Shown one piece after another: positions 46,840 to 54,766 of a stretch of 64,000 nucleotides of DNA. The translations under genes were made by a program, and so were the position numbers. This stretch comes from Microvirga sp052114605. GTDB taxonomy: Bacteria; Pseudomonadota; Alphaproteobacteria; Rhizobiales; Beijerinckiaceae. The DNA lies in the NCBI RefSeq assembly GCF_052114605.1, contig NZ_JBFRFB010000005.1, forward strand, positions 248,001 to 312,000. Direction: 5' to 3'. The stretch's first letter is position 1; each line of letters starts with the position of its first letter. Under the pieces are notes generated by a model. That model had not been told where the DNA came from. It did not search any database and worked only from the letters and a program-made list of their open reading frames with translations.

Positions 46840-47247
46840 TCAAACCGCATCCTGCACGGCCTGAATCGGTACAAGCGCGCGCCGCTCACGGCTTTGCGCG
46901 CGGTCGAGGATGGTCAACATGTCCTCGAGTTCACTCTCGGAGAGAAACCGGATTTCGCGGGCGAGGCGGTTGGCGAGGAGCGTGGCTTTCGGATCGGCGC
47001 TGGCGGTGTCGATTTTAGCGCGCGGGTCGGAGAGGTCGGCGAGGCGCTTCAGCTCGTCGGCCTCGTCCCAGATGATGTGAAAATATTGCAGCACGCCCTG
47101 AATGAGAGCCCAGGTGGGCTTGCCGCGCTCGCCACGCTCGAGGGCCGAGAGATAGGCGCTCGATACGCCGAGATGCGCGGCCATGTCCTTCAACATGAGC
47201 CCGCGCTCACGGCGCAGCTGCCGCACCCGTTCGCCAAAGGGAGTCAT
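46840..47247 (-). CDS. XRE-family transcriptional regulator
   Basis: The 135-aa protein has an N-terminal HTH (RVRQLRRERGLMLKDMAAHL, then SSAYLSALERGERGKP) and a C-terminal helical part of unknown role. ATG 47247 is chosen; it lies four bases after the Smr gene stop, so it is the last gene of the Tim44-mltA-smr run. XRE genes are common at this place in Rhizobiales. Confidence 0.85.
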   Translation of the reverse strand: MTPFGERVRQLRRERGLMLKDMAAHLGVSSAYLSALERGERGKPTWALIQGVLQYFHIIWDEADELKRLADLSDPRAKIDTASADPKATLLANRLAREIRFLSESELEDMLTILDRAQSRERRALVPIQAVQDAV

Positions 47248-47251
47248 CGCA

Positions 47252-47815
47252 CTATCCTGCACCCCGCCTGCGGCGGAGCCTGACATAGATTGCACCGGAA
47301 CCGCCGTGTTGGGGAGAGGCTTCCTCGAAGCCGACCACAAGAGATCTGAGGTCGGGCAGGCGCAGCCAATGGGGCACCATGCGCCGCAGCACGCCGCGCT
47401 CGTCGAACAGGCCTCCGGTGGCAGCGCCGCCCTTGCCGGTGATCACCAGCACGACGCTGTAGCCGGAATTCTGGGCCTGATGGAGGAAGCGCAGCAGCGC
47501 GAAATGCGCCTCTTCCTGACGCATGCCGTGCAGGTCGATGACGCTGTCCACCTCCTTGCGGCCCCGGCGGAGCGCAACCAGAGTTTTGCGCTCGACTGGA
47601 GCAAGCGGCGGCATGGACGGCTTCTTCGCCGGAAGTGATGGCGGGGCCGGGGAGGGTGCCATGATCTTCGGTGGCGGCGCGGTGGCGGGCTCGTCCTCCG
47701 GTTCGGGCGCGGGCAGGGGCAGTTTGCCCTTCATGGGCGTGACATGGCGCGCCACATGGGACCAGAGCCGTCGCTCCTCCGCGGTCAGCTGACGTGTACG
47801 GCGGCGCTTGGTCAT
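47252..47815 (-). CDS. Smr-domain protein
   Basis: The 187-aa protein has a Pro-rich linker (residues 30-75) and a C-terminal Smr domain with VIDLHGMRQEEAHFALLRFL (DLHG motif, near 98) and VLVITGKGGAATGG (near 130). Smr domains of MutS2 have nicking or ribosome-rescue nuclease activity; stand-alone YdaL-type proteins are less understood. It follows mltA closely, with a 10-base gap. Confidence 0.88.
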   Translation of the reverse strand: MTKRRRTRQLTAEERRLWSHVARHVTPMKGKLPLPAPEPEDEPATAPPPKIMAPSPAPPSLPAKKPSMPPLAPVERKTLVALRRGRKEVDSVIDLHGMRQEEAHFALLRFLHQAQNSGYSVVLVITGKGGAATGGLFDERGVLRRMVPHWLRLPDLRSLVVGFEEASPQHGGSGAIYVRLRRRRGAG

Positions 47816-47825
47816 GGAGAGGTGA

Positions 47826-48998
47826 TCATCCGGCTTTCGGATGCAGCACCACGAAGCGAGTGGTGTGGCGCAGAAGGCCCGCGCGAACGCCCGCCTCATC
47901 GCCGCTGCCGAAGAAGAAATCGCCCCGCGCCGGGCCGACGATGGCCGAGCCCGTATCCTGCGCGATCATGAGACGCCGCAGAGGCTCGGCTTTTTCGAGC
48001 GAGAACGGCAGCTCGCCCTCCAGCCAGAAGGGCAGACCATAGGTCCAGAGCGAGCGATCCACTGCCAGGCTGCGCCCCGGCACGAGGGGAATGCCCGCCC
48101 CGCCGATGGGCCCATCGTCAGGGGCCAGCTCATCGGCCTCCCGGAAGAAGATGTAGGATTGGTTCTGGCGCATCAGGTCCTTGGCGGGACCGGGATTGTC
48201 CTTCAACCAGCCCATGAGCTTGGCGAGCGTCATGGTTTCCAGATCCATCTCGCCCCGCTGCACCAGGACGCGCCCGATGGAGGTGTAAGGACGGCCGTTG
48301 CGCCCGGCATAGGCCACGCGCATCACCGAACCGTCGTCGAGCCGGATGCGGGAGGAGCCCTGAACATGGATAATGAAGGCCTCACCCGGTTCGCGCAGAT
48401 AAACCACGGGCTTTGCCTTTGACCCGAGCGCGCCGCTCTCGATGGCGGCGCGATCTGGATAAGGCTCGTAACCCTCCTTGGCGGTGCGGCGCCCAGCTTG
48501 GAAGCTTTTGTCGATGCCGGGCAGGGACTGCCCCTGCGCGATCGTCACGAGGTCGTCGGGGCGGGCGAGCAGGGGCACCTTGAAGGTGGCGTTGGGCGTG
48601 CGCGAACCCAGAAATTCGGGCTCGTAGTATCCGGTGAGAAAGCCGCGGCCCTCATGAGGATGAATGGCGAAGGGCTGGAAATGCGTCTCGAAGAACCGGC
48701 GCGCCTGAGCCCGTGACAAATTCTTCGATTTAAATGCCTCCCGGCAAACGGCCAGCAGGCGTTTTTCGGGAGCCTTCGCCAGGCGCAGTTCGGCGGAGCT
48801 GGCCTCGAGCGCGCGGCAGGACCGGAGGAAGGCCTTGAAGGCGGCGGCATGGTCGTCATCGGCCCAGCCCGCCAAATCCTTGAAGGAAAGGGGCTCCAGG
48901 CGCGCCTGCCCCATCAGGCCGGACGCCGCCTCAGCCGACGGCATGCTCATTGTCCCGATGAGGAAACACGCGAGGAGGGCTCGCCCCGCATGGATCAT
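47826..48998 (-). CDS. mltA: Membrane-bound lytic murein transglycosylase A (MltA)
   Basis: The 390-aa exported protein has a signal peptide (residues 1-24) and an MltA domain (about 110-280) with GFLTGYYEPEF and IIHVQGSSRIRLDDGS, then a 3D domain with MIAQDTGSAIVGPARGDFF, whose aspartates include the catalytic one. It cleaves peptidoglycan glycan strands to 1,6-anhydro products. The signal peptide has no clear lipobox at its end, so membrane attachment may differ from E. coli MltA. ATG 48998 overlaps the Tim44-like gene stop. Confidence 0.93.
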   Translation of the reverse strand: MIHAGRALLACFLIGTMSMPSAEAASGLMGQARLEPLSFKDLAGWADDDHAAAFKAFLRSCRALEASSAELRLAKAPEKRLLAVCREAFKSKNLSRAQARRFFETHFQPFAIHPHEGRGFLTGYYEPEFLGSRTPNATFKVPLLARPDDLVTIAQGQSLPGIDKSFQAGRRTAKEGYEPYPDRAAIESGALGSKAKPVVYLREPGEAFIIHVQGSSRIRLDDGSVMRVAYAGRNGRPYTSIGRVLVQRGEMDLETMTLAKLMGWLKDNPGPAKDLMRQNQSYIFFREADELAPDDGPIGGAGIPLVPGRSLAVDRSLWTYGLPFWLEGELPFSLEKAEPLRRLMIAQDTGSAIVGPARGDFFFGSGDEAGVRAGLLRHTTRFVVLHPKAG

Positions 48999-49717
48999 TG
49001 CCCCGCTTCGGTGGCGACCAGCTGCCAGTTCGGATCGCGGCTGCCGAGCTGGCGGGCGAAGGTCCACACATCGGTGACCTCGGCAACGCTGTCGGGGCTA
49101 CCGTCCACCACGATGCCGGAGGTGTCGCGGGTGACGGTGATCAGCTGCGAAACGAAACGCACCGCAACCTGGCCCGTCTTGCCGTGAATTTCGGCGCCGG
49201 CCATCTCTGCCTTGTCGATGGAGACGAACGTGGTTTCAACCCGCTCGCCGCGCTGCTCGCGCTCCGTGATGGCGCGCTCGAAACCCTCATAGACTTCCCG
49301 GGAGAGAAGATCCTTGAGCGTCTTGCGGTCACCGACGGCAAAGGCGCTGACGATCATCTCATAGGCGGATTTGGCACCCTCGAGAAATTCGGGAGCGTCG
49401 AAATTCGGCTCGGTGCGGGCGATCTCGTCGAGAGCCGCCGCCATGGGCGTGCCAGGTGCGGCGATGCCCTTCCAGCGCTCGGCGGTCTGAACCTCGGCGG
49501 CCGGGCGGGTGCCGTTGGTGCCGGGCAAGCGCACCACATTGTGATCGGGCTCCGCCGGCTGATTGCCCGGACGCAAAGGAGCATCGCGGCGCGACAGGGG
49601 ATCGAAAGGAGGTTGCTCGCTGCCGGTCTTCTGCCCCAGCACCGAGCGAAGGCGCCAGATCACGAAGATCGCGAGAACGATAAAAATGAGGGTCGTGATG
49701 TCGAAGGAGTCCTGCAT
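48995..49717 (-). CDS. Tim44/TimA-family membrane protein
   Basis: The 240-aa protein has one N-terminal membrane helix (residues 8-24), a Pro/Arg-rich linker, and a C-terminal Tim44-like domain (about 95-235; FLEGAKSAYEMIVSAFAVGDRKTLKDLL). Alphaproteobacterial TimA is the homologue of mitochondrial Tim44; its bacterial role is unclear. The conserved order tim44-mltA-smr next to secB supports the call. It is divergent from secB. Confidence 0.92.
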   Translation of the reverse strand: MQDSFDITTLIFIVLAIFVIWRLRSVLGQKTGSEQPPFDPLSRRDAPLRPGNQPAEPDHNVVRLPGTNGTRPAAEVQTAERWKGIAAPGTPMAAALDEIARTEPNFDAPEFLEGAKSAYEMIVSAFAVGDRKTLKDLLSREVYEGFERAITEREQRGERVETTFVSIDKAEMAGAEIHGKTGQVAVRFVSQLITVTRDTSGIVVDGSPDSVAEVTDVWTFARQLGSRDPNWQLVATEAGQ

Positions 49718-49946
49718 CGTCGATCCGTTGTCAGCCTATCGGGATCCGGCGGTGAGCCGGGCATACCCCAAAGGGAGAAGGTGTGATCCTTTGCATATGG
49801 GGCCTAGGGGTCGTAACATCCACCTTTCCCCGCGACAAGCGAAGGAGTCTCGCAAAATCGGGGCTTGAGAAATCGGGACCTTGCAAAATCTTGCCTCTCG
49901 CGCCGGAAACATGATAGCGCGGAGTTCCACGGCCCGTTGCCGATCA

Positions 49947-49966
49947 GGCGCTTTCGAGAAAGCGCC
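49947..49966 (+). other. Hairpin in the secB upstream region
   Basis: GGCGCTTTC-GA-GAAAGCGCC, a perfect inverted repeat, lies 43 bp before the secB ATG in the 292-bp gap between the Tim44-like gene and secB. It probably lies in the secB leader RNA. The gap has no ORF that I can support. Confidence 0.4.
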
Positions 49967-50009
49967 ACGTCCGGGCTCGACCGATACACCTCTTCGGAGC
50001 ACGAAAACC

Positions 50010-50498
50010 ATGGCCGACAACCCGGCAAACAACGGAGCAACCGGCGCAGCACCCGCGCTGAACGCTCTCGCTCAGTACTGCAAGGATTTCTCGTTCGAGA
50101 ATCCCAACGCCCCCCGCTCCCTGCAGCAGCAGGCGGAAGGCCCACAGATCAATCTGCAGGTCAACGTGAACGCCAAGCAGCTGGCCGATGCCGATTTCGA
50201 GGTGGACCTGACCCTCGAGGGCGACGCCAAGGTCGGCGGCAAGGACGTGCTCTTTGCCTTCGAGCTCACCTATTCCGGCGTGTTCCGCGTCCAGAACATC
50301 CCGCAGGACCAGCTGCACCCGGTCGTCATGATCGAGTGCCCACGCCTCCTGTTCCCCTTCGCCCGCCAGATGGTGGCCGAAGCGGTGCGCAACGGCGGCT
50401 TCCCGCCCCTCTATATCGACCCGATCGACTTCGTGGCCCTCTACCGCCAGCGCGCGGCCGAGGTTCAGGGTCAGCAGGGCGGACAGACCCTGTCGTAA
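50010..50498 (+). CDS. secB: Protein-export chaperone SecB
   Basis: The 162-aa homotetrameric chaperone keeps preproteins unfolded and hands them to SecA. Family features are ALAQYCKDFSFENPNAP (residues 19-35), VDLTLEGDAKV, and IECPRLLFPFARQMVAEAVRNGGFPP near 110. ATG 50010 begins MADNPANN. It is the only plus-strand gene in this stretch and ends in a strong terminator. Confidence 0.96.
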   Translation: MADNPANNGATGAAPALNALAQYCKDFSFENPNAPRSLQQQAEGPQINLQVNVNAKQLADADFEVDLTLEGDAKVGGKDVLFAFELTYSGVFRVQNIPQDQLHPVVMIECPRLLFPFARQMVAEAVRNGGFPPLYIDPIDFVALYRQRAAEVQGQQGGQTLS

Positions 50499-50525
50499 GA
50501 CAGTTCGGTTTTTCTAAAATGCGAA

Positions 50526-50555
50526 GGCGGAGCAGGCGACTGCTCCGCCCTTTTT
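50526..50555 (+). terminator. Intrinsic terminator of secB
   Basis: Perfect 10-bp stem GGCGGAGCAG / CTGCTCCGCC with tetraloop GCGA, followed by C and five Ts, 28 bp after the secB stop. Confidence 0.88.
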
Positions 50556-50610
50556 GTTTCGTGTGCGGCTCTCAATTGAGGAGGCTCGCAGGTGACACCC
50601 ATGCACCGTC

Positions 50611-50692
50611 ATGGCCGGCCTTGTGCCGGCCATCCCGATCCGAAAAGCGCGGCGCTTTGCACAAGCGTCATCACCGGCACAAGGCCGGTGAT
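50611..50692. repeat. Inverted core copy of the composite repeat
   Basis: ATGGCCGGC-N5-GCCGGCCAT (50611-50633) and ATCACCGGC-N5-GCCGGTGAT (50670-50692) are the two core palindromes of the 33660 element in reverse order, joined by a related spacer with CCCGAT and GCGCGGCGC. The outer CCCTCCCC hairpins and the tail are missing. It lies between the convergent secB and dnaQ genes. Confidence 0.85.
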
Positions 50693-50718
50693 GACGTGAG
50701 AAAGCCTGTCAGTAACTT

Positions 50719-51447
50719 TTAGGACGAACTCTCCGGCGAGCCCTCGCCGATATATTCGCGCCAGAGTGCGGTCGCGCCGAGTTGTTCTATGAAAGCAGCG
50801 TGAGCTTCACGTTCCGCATCCGTCAAGCGCGAGATCAGGGTGCGCTGGCGGATCTCGCGCGGTGCGCCCGCACCGGAGCGCATGGCGGAACCGGCTCCCT
50901 TCGCGGGCTGCGCGGTGAGATCGAAGCCAACCTGGCGGCCGCCGATCAGCTCGATATAGACCTCAGCCAGGATTTCTGAGTCGAGCAACGCGCCGTGCTT
51001 CGTGCGCTTGGAATTGTCGATGCCGTAGCGCGAACAGAGCGCATCGAGGCTGTTGCCTGCACCCGGATGCTTGCGCCGCGCCATGAGGAGCGTGTCGACC
51101 ACGTCGGACAGATTGATCGTCGAGTGGCCGGTGCGCGCGAATTCCGCGTTGATGAAGCCGATATCGAACGGTGCGTTATGGATGACGAGGCGGCCATCGC
51201 GGATGAACTCGTTGAACTCGTCGGCGATGGTGGCGAAGACCGGCTTATCGGCGAGAAATTCGTTGCTCAGTCCGTGCACCGCGAAGGCGCCGGGATGAAC
51301 CGGGAATTCCGGATTGATGTAGACGTGATAGGTCTTGCCGGTGGGGATGTGGTTGAGAAGTTCGACGCAGCCGATTTCGACGATCCGGTCGCCCTTGGCG
51401 TGGTCGGTGCCGGTGGTTTCGGTATCGAGAACAATCTCACGCAACAT
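50719..51447 (-). CDS. dnaQ: DNA polymerase III epsilon subunit (proofreading exonuclease)
   Basis: The 242-aa DEDDh exonuclease has ExoI VLDTETTGTD (residues 6-15), ExoII VIHNAPFDIGFIN (near 95) and ExoIII HGALLDS (near 152). It proofreads for the replicative polymerase; the C-terminal tail contacts the alpha subunit. ATG 51447 is preferred over TTG 51453. It lies two bases after the coaE stop, at the end of the ppsR-maf-aroE-coaE-dnaQ operon. Confidence 0.95.
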   Translation of the reverse strand: MLREIVLDTETTGTDHAKGDRIVEIGCVELLNHIPTGKTYHVYINPEFPVHPGAFAVHGLSNEFLADKPVFATIADEFNEFIRDGRLVIHNAPFDIGFINAEFARTGHSTINLSDVVDTLLMARRKHPGAGNSLDALCSRYGIDNSKRTKHGALLDSEILAEVYIELIGGRQVGFDLTAQPAKGAGSAMRSGAGAPREIRQRTLISRLTDAEREAHAAFIEQLGATALWREYIGEGSPESSS

Positions 51448-51449
51448 CG

Positions 51450-52064
51450 TCAAACACCTGTCTTCACAATTTCGTTGTGCCGTCCCGGCCGCCCGGCGAG
51501 GCAGGCGAGGATGGATCGCACCTGCGCTCTCGCTGAATCGAAACCCCGGCTGGTATCGACCAGGAAATGCGCGCGGGCGCGCTTCTCCCGATCCGGCATC
51601 TGCTTAGCGAGGATCGCACGAAAAGTCTCCTCCGTCATGCCCGGCCGCGCCATGACGCGTTGCCGCTGCACATCTGCGGGTGCGGTCACGACGAGCACGG
51701 CATCGCAGCGCTTCTCGCTACTGGTCTCGAACAGCAGCGGAATGTCGAGCACGGCGATGGTCGTCGTGACGGAGGACAAAAATTTTTGTTCTTCCTCACG
51801 TACCAAGGGATGCACGATGGATTCGAGCTGCTTCATTTTTTCAGCATCATTCAACACGACCGCACCGAGCTTGCGGCGATCAACAGCTCCATCGACAACG
51901 GTGCCGGGAAAAGCCCGCTCGATCAGTGCTGCTGCGCGTCCGCGATAGAGCGCGTGCACGGATGCATCCGCATCGTGAACCGGGACGCCGAGCTGCCGGA
52001 AGAGATCGGCGGTGGCCGATTTTCCCATGCCGATGGAGCCGGTGAGTCCCAGAACAAACGTCAT
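51450..52064 (-). CDS. coaE: Dephospho-CoA kinase CoaE
   Basis: The 204-aa P-loop kinase performs the last step of coenzyme A synthesis. GLTGSIGMGKSATADLF at the N-terminus is the Walker A, with VHDADASVHALY and DIPLLFETSSEKRCDAVLVV following. ATG 52064 overlaps the aroE stop as ATGA; the longer frame upstream is aroE in another phase. Confidence 0.96.
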   Translation of the reverse strand: MTFVLGLTGSIGMGKSATADLFRQLGVPVHDADASVHALYRGRAAALIERAFPGTVVDGAVDRRKLGAVVLNDAEKMKQLESIVHPLVREEEQKFLSSVTTTIAVLDIPLLFETSSEKRCDAVLVVTAPADVQRQRVMARPGMTEETFRAILAKQMPDREKRARAHFLVDTSRGFDSARAQVRSILACLAGRPGRHNEIVKTGV

Positions 52065-52909
52065 GAATGGCTCTCGATATCGGCGACGATCAGCGCGCGC
52101 AATCCGGGAGTGACTTGCGGCTTCACGCCGAACCAACGCTCGAAGCCGGGCACCGCCTGATGCAGCAGCATTCCCAAGCCATCGACAATGCGCAATCCGC
52201 GTGCTTCGGCAGCAGCGAGAAGTGGCGTGCGCAAGGGGGCATAAACGATATCGGAAACGATCGCGTTGTCCGGTGCCTGTTTCAAATCGATGGGCAAAGG
52301 TGACTGGCCTGCCATGCCAAGCGATGTGGTGTTCACGATGAGCTGCGATTGCGCGACACCATGATTGAGTTCGTCCCATGCGAGCGTCTCGATTGTGACC
52401 CCGCCGGTGACCCCGAACGCACGCGCCAGTTCCTCGGCGCGATCACGCGTGCGGTTGGTGATGAGGATGCGCTTGAGGGGACGATCCTGAAGACCGGCGA
52501 CAATGCCGCGCGCCGCGCCTCCCGCGCCGAGAACGAGCGCGGTATCCACATTCTGTTCCCAGCCTGTCCCCAAGGTTTGATCGAGGTTATCCATGAAACC
52601 GAGCACATCGGTGTTGTCGCCCCAGATCTGGCCCTTCTCGATCCAGAGCGTGTTGACGGCACCCAACCGCTCGGCCCGCGCCGTCATGCGATCGACAGAA
52701 GCGAAGGCTGCTTCCTTATAGGGGATCGTCACGTTGCCGCCGACGAAGCCTTCGCGCGCGAAGCTTTTGAAAAATTCCCCGAAATTCACAGGCGCCACAT
52801 CGATGCGTTCATACGATCCGTCGATCCCATATTGCTTCAGCCAATAACCATGGATCAGCGGCGAGCGGGAATGCTTGATCGGATGGCCGATGATGAAGGC
52901 CTTCTTCAT
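52061..52909 (-). CDS. aroE: Shikimate dehydrogenase AroE
   Basis: The 282-aa NADP-dependent enzyme has the shikimate-binding HPIKHSRSPLIHGYWL (residues 9-24), catalytic Lys in GNVTIPYKEAAF (near 69), and the NADP-binding VLGAGGAARGIVAGL (near 133). It reduces 3-dehydroshikimate in aromatic amino-acid synthesis. It lies between maf and coaE in the conserved origin-proximal operon. Confidence 0.96.
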   Translation of the reverse strand: MKKAFIIGHPIKHSRSPLIHGYWLKQYGIDGSYERIDVAPVNFGEFFKSFAREGFVGGNVTIPYKEAAFASVDRMTARAERLGAVNTLWIEKGQIWGDNTDVLGFMDNLDQTLGTGWEQNVDTALVLGAGGAARGIVAGLQDRPLKRILITNRTRDRAEELARAFGVTGGVTIETLAWDELNHGVAQSQLIVNTTSLGMAGQSPLPIDLKQAPDNAIVSDIVYAPLRTPLLAAAEARGLRIVDGLGMLLHQAVPGFERWFGVKPQVTPGLRALIVADIESHS

Positions 52910-52921
52910 GACGCGGTATTC

Positions 52922-53539
52922 CTAGAGGGACAGGCAGCCGAGACGGCGCAGGGCTGCGAGAAGCGGGAGCAGGGGAAGACCGAGAATCGTGGAATGGTCG
53001 CCCTCGACGGTCTCGAACAGGTGGCTCCCAAGACCTTCATACTGATAGACGCCGACGCTCTGGAGCACATCGGGACCCGCGAGGTCGAGATAAAGCTCGA
53101 TGGCCTCGTCCGTCAGGTTGCGCATCGTGAGGCACGCACTCGCATCGAATTGCTCGACCACCTTGCCGCCGATGGCAATCGCGCCGGCGGAATGCAGGAA
53201 ATGTGTCTTGCCCGACAGGGTCTGCAACTTTCGCGCAGCCGCCTTGCGGTTCGGTGCCTTGTGAAACACCACGTCGTCGCAGGCTAGAACCTGATCCGCG
53301 CCGAGCACGATCCGATCTGGATTGCGGCGGCTGACGGCAAGCGCCTTCTCGGCGGCCAACCGCGCGGCCAGGACCAACGGATCGAGAGTATTCTTCTGGA
53401 CATCCGCCTCGATGGCGCGCTCGTCGACCTCGGGTGCCTGCGTCTCCACCGTGAGGCCCGCGCTCATGAGCAGACGCAGGCGCGTGGCGCTGGTGGAAGC
53501 GAGCAGCAGTTTTTCCGTCGGTGTCCAGAGTTCGGGCAT
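52922..53539 (-). CDS. maf: Maf-family nucleoside triphosphate pyrophosphatase
   Basis: The 205-aa protein has LLLASTSATRLRLL (residues 11-24; the usual ASxSPRR has T and A variants here), VDERAIEADV, IVLGADQVLACDD (catalytic Asp region) and the C-terminal EGDHSTILGLPLLPLL. Maf proteins hydrolyse non-canonical or modified nucleotides. It is three bases from ppsR and 12 bases from aroE, as in related genomes. Confidence 0.92.
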   Translation of the reverse strand: MPELWTPTEKLLLASTSATRLRLLMSAGLTVETQAPEVDERAIEADVQKNTLDPLVLAARLAAEKALAVSRRNPDRIVLGADQVLACDDVVFHKAPNRKAAARKLQTLSGKTHFLHSAGAIAIGGKVVEQFDASACLTMRNLTDEAIELYLDLAGPDVLQSVGVYQYEGLGSHLFETVEGDHSTILGLPLLPLLAALRRLGCLSL

Positions 53540-53542
53540 GGC

Positions 53543-54376
53543 CTATTCCGCGATGAATTTCAGGCGGTGATCCCGGTAGTGATCGATGATCGCGGCCGCC
53601 GTCTCCTCGATGGAGCGGCGGGTCACGTCGATCACCGGCCAGCCATGGCGGGCGAAGAGCCGCCGCGACACCGCGATTTCCTCGGCCACCGCATCACGGT
53701 CCACATAGGATGTGTCATCATCCGCGTTGAGACTGAGCAGACGGTTCTGCCTGATCTGAACGATGCGCTCAGGGCTGGCCACCAAGCCGATGATGAGGGC
53801 TCTGCGGGCCGTCTCTAGAATCTGCGGCGGCGGGATGCCCGGCACCAGAGGAATATTTGCCGTCTTCAAGCCGCGATTGGCGAGATAGATCGCGGTCGGC
53901 GTCTTGGAGGTCCGGCTCACGCCCACGAGAATCACATCCGCAGAGTCGAGATCGTCGGGCAGGTGCCCGTCATCGTGGAGAAGGGTGTAGTTCATGGCGT
54001 CGATGCGCTTGAAATATTCCGCGTTCAGCATGTGCTGAGCGCCCGGACGCGCGGTCGAATGGGTGCCGAGATAGGAGGAGAGCAGGGAATGCACCGGCTC
54101 GAGCACGGAGAGGAACGGCGAACTCGTTGCCCGGCAGGTCTCCTCCAGGCGATGAGCGAGTTCCGGCTCGACCAATGTATAAAGCACGATGCCCGGCGCG
54201 GTCTCGATCTCGCTCAAGACGCGTTCGAGTTGCGTGGTGGAGCGGACCAGCGGATAGACATGCTCGATGGCCGCGACCCCTTCATATTGCGCCACCACCG
54301 CGCGAGCGACCGTGATCAGGGTCTCGCCAGTCGAGTCCGAGACGAGATGGAGATGGAAATAGCTGCGTCCCGCCAA
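53543..54376 (-). CDS. Pyruvate phosphate dikinase regulatory protein (DUF299 kinase/phosphorylase)
   Basis: The 277-aa protein has LHLVSDSTGETLITVARA at the N-terminus and the P-loop-like VGVSRTSKTPTAIYLA near residue 152, both diagnostic of the family that switches PPDK or PEP synthase by ADP-dependent phosphorylation and Pi-dependent dephosphorylation. In alphaproteobacteria PPDK is the more likely target. The likely start is TTG 54376, after GGGG. Its 5' end borders the proposed replication origin, the place of its Caulobacter homologue RP001. Confidence 0.93.
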   Translation of the reverse strand: MAGRSYFHLHLVSDSTGETLITVARAVVAQYEGVAAIEHVYPLVRSTTQLERVLSEIETAPGIVLYTLVEPELAHRLEETCRATSSPFLSVLEPVHSLLSSYLGTHSTARPGAQHMLNAEYFKRIDAMNYTLLHDDGHLPDDLDSADVILVGVSRTSKTPTAIYLANRGLKTANIPLVPGIPPPQILETARRALIIGLVASPERIVQIRQNRLLSLNADDDTSYVDRDAVAEEIAVSRRLFARHGWPVIDVTRRSIEETAAAIIDHYRDHRLKFIAE

Positions 54377-54766
54377 GGTCTAACCCCCGCATGTCCGGCT
54401 TGGGAAAGGAGTCGATAAGTGTGGATAGAACGGCCTTTCGCCGAGGTCCAGAAAAAGCGCCTGTGAGTTCCCGGACCAATCATCAACAGGGCTGCCCGTT
54501 GTGCGACTTATCCGATGACCAATTGGGAGAATCCGGCACGAATCACTTCCAAGCGGAGGATTCAGACTTCGTTAATGTCCGTTAACGGGCTGTTAAGGTT
54601 TAAGATTTCGGAAAGGATTGAGGCAGGGCTGCCCCAATCGTAAACGAATGGTTAACGCCCTGGGCAATGTGGACCGCTTGTGGACGGGCTTGCGGCTTTA
54701 TGATTCACGGCCCAAGAGAAACAATAGATTCTAAGATTCAAAGATTATTAGTTTTAGAGAGGTCCT
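54377..54766. other. Putative chromosomal replication origin (Caulobacter-type oriC) between ppsR and hemE
   Basis: This 390-bp gap separates two divergent genes and has no credible ORF. It holds a DnaA-like box TGTGGATAG (54420-54428, one mismatch) with weaker TGTGGACCG (54668) and TGTGGACGG (54679), two CtrA-type sites, seven GANTC sites (54409, 54529, 54540, 54559, 54702, 54727, 54735) and an A+T-rich stretch at 54721-54760. The origin of Caulobacter, and the reported Sinorhizobium origin, lie at this same hemE-adjacent place. DnaA boxes are poor matches, so function is inferred from position plus site content. Confidence 0.7.
54582..54596. promoter_or_regulatory. Perfect CtrA-binding consensus in the putative origin
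   Basis: TTAACGGGCTGTTAA matches TTAA-N7-TTAA exactly. A second site, TAAACGAATGGTTAA at 54641-54655, has one mismatch. An extra TTAA half lies at 54572. CtrA binding to such sites blocks initiation in Caulobacter swarmer cells; a similar role or control of hemE is plausible here. Confidence 0.65.

Noticed and set aside
54507..54515. TTATCCGAT as a DnaA box
   Set aside because: It loses the CACA end of the consensus, with at least two mismatches at positions that matter.
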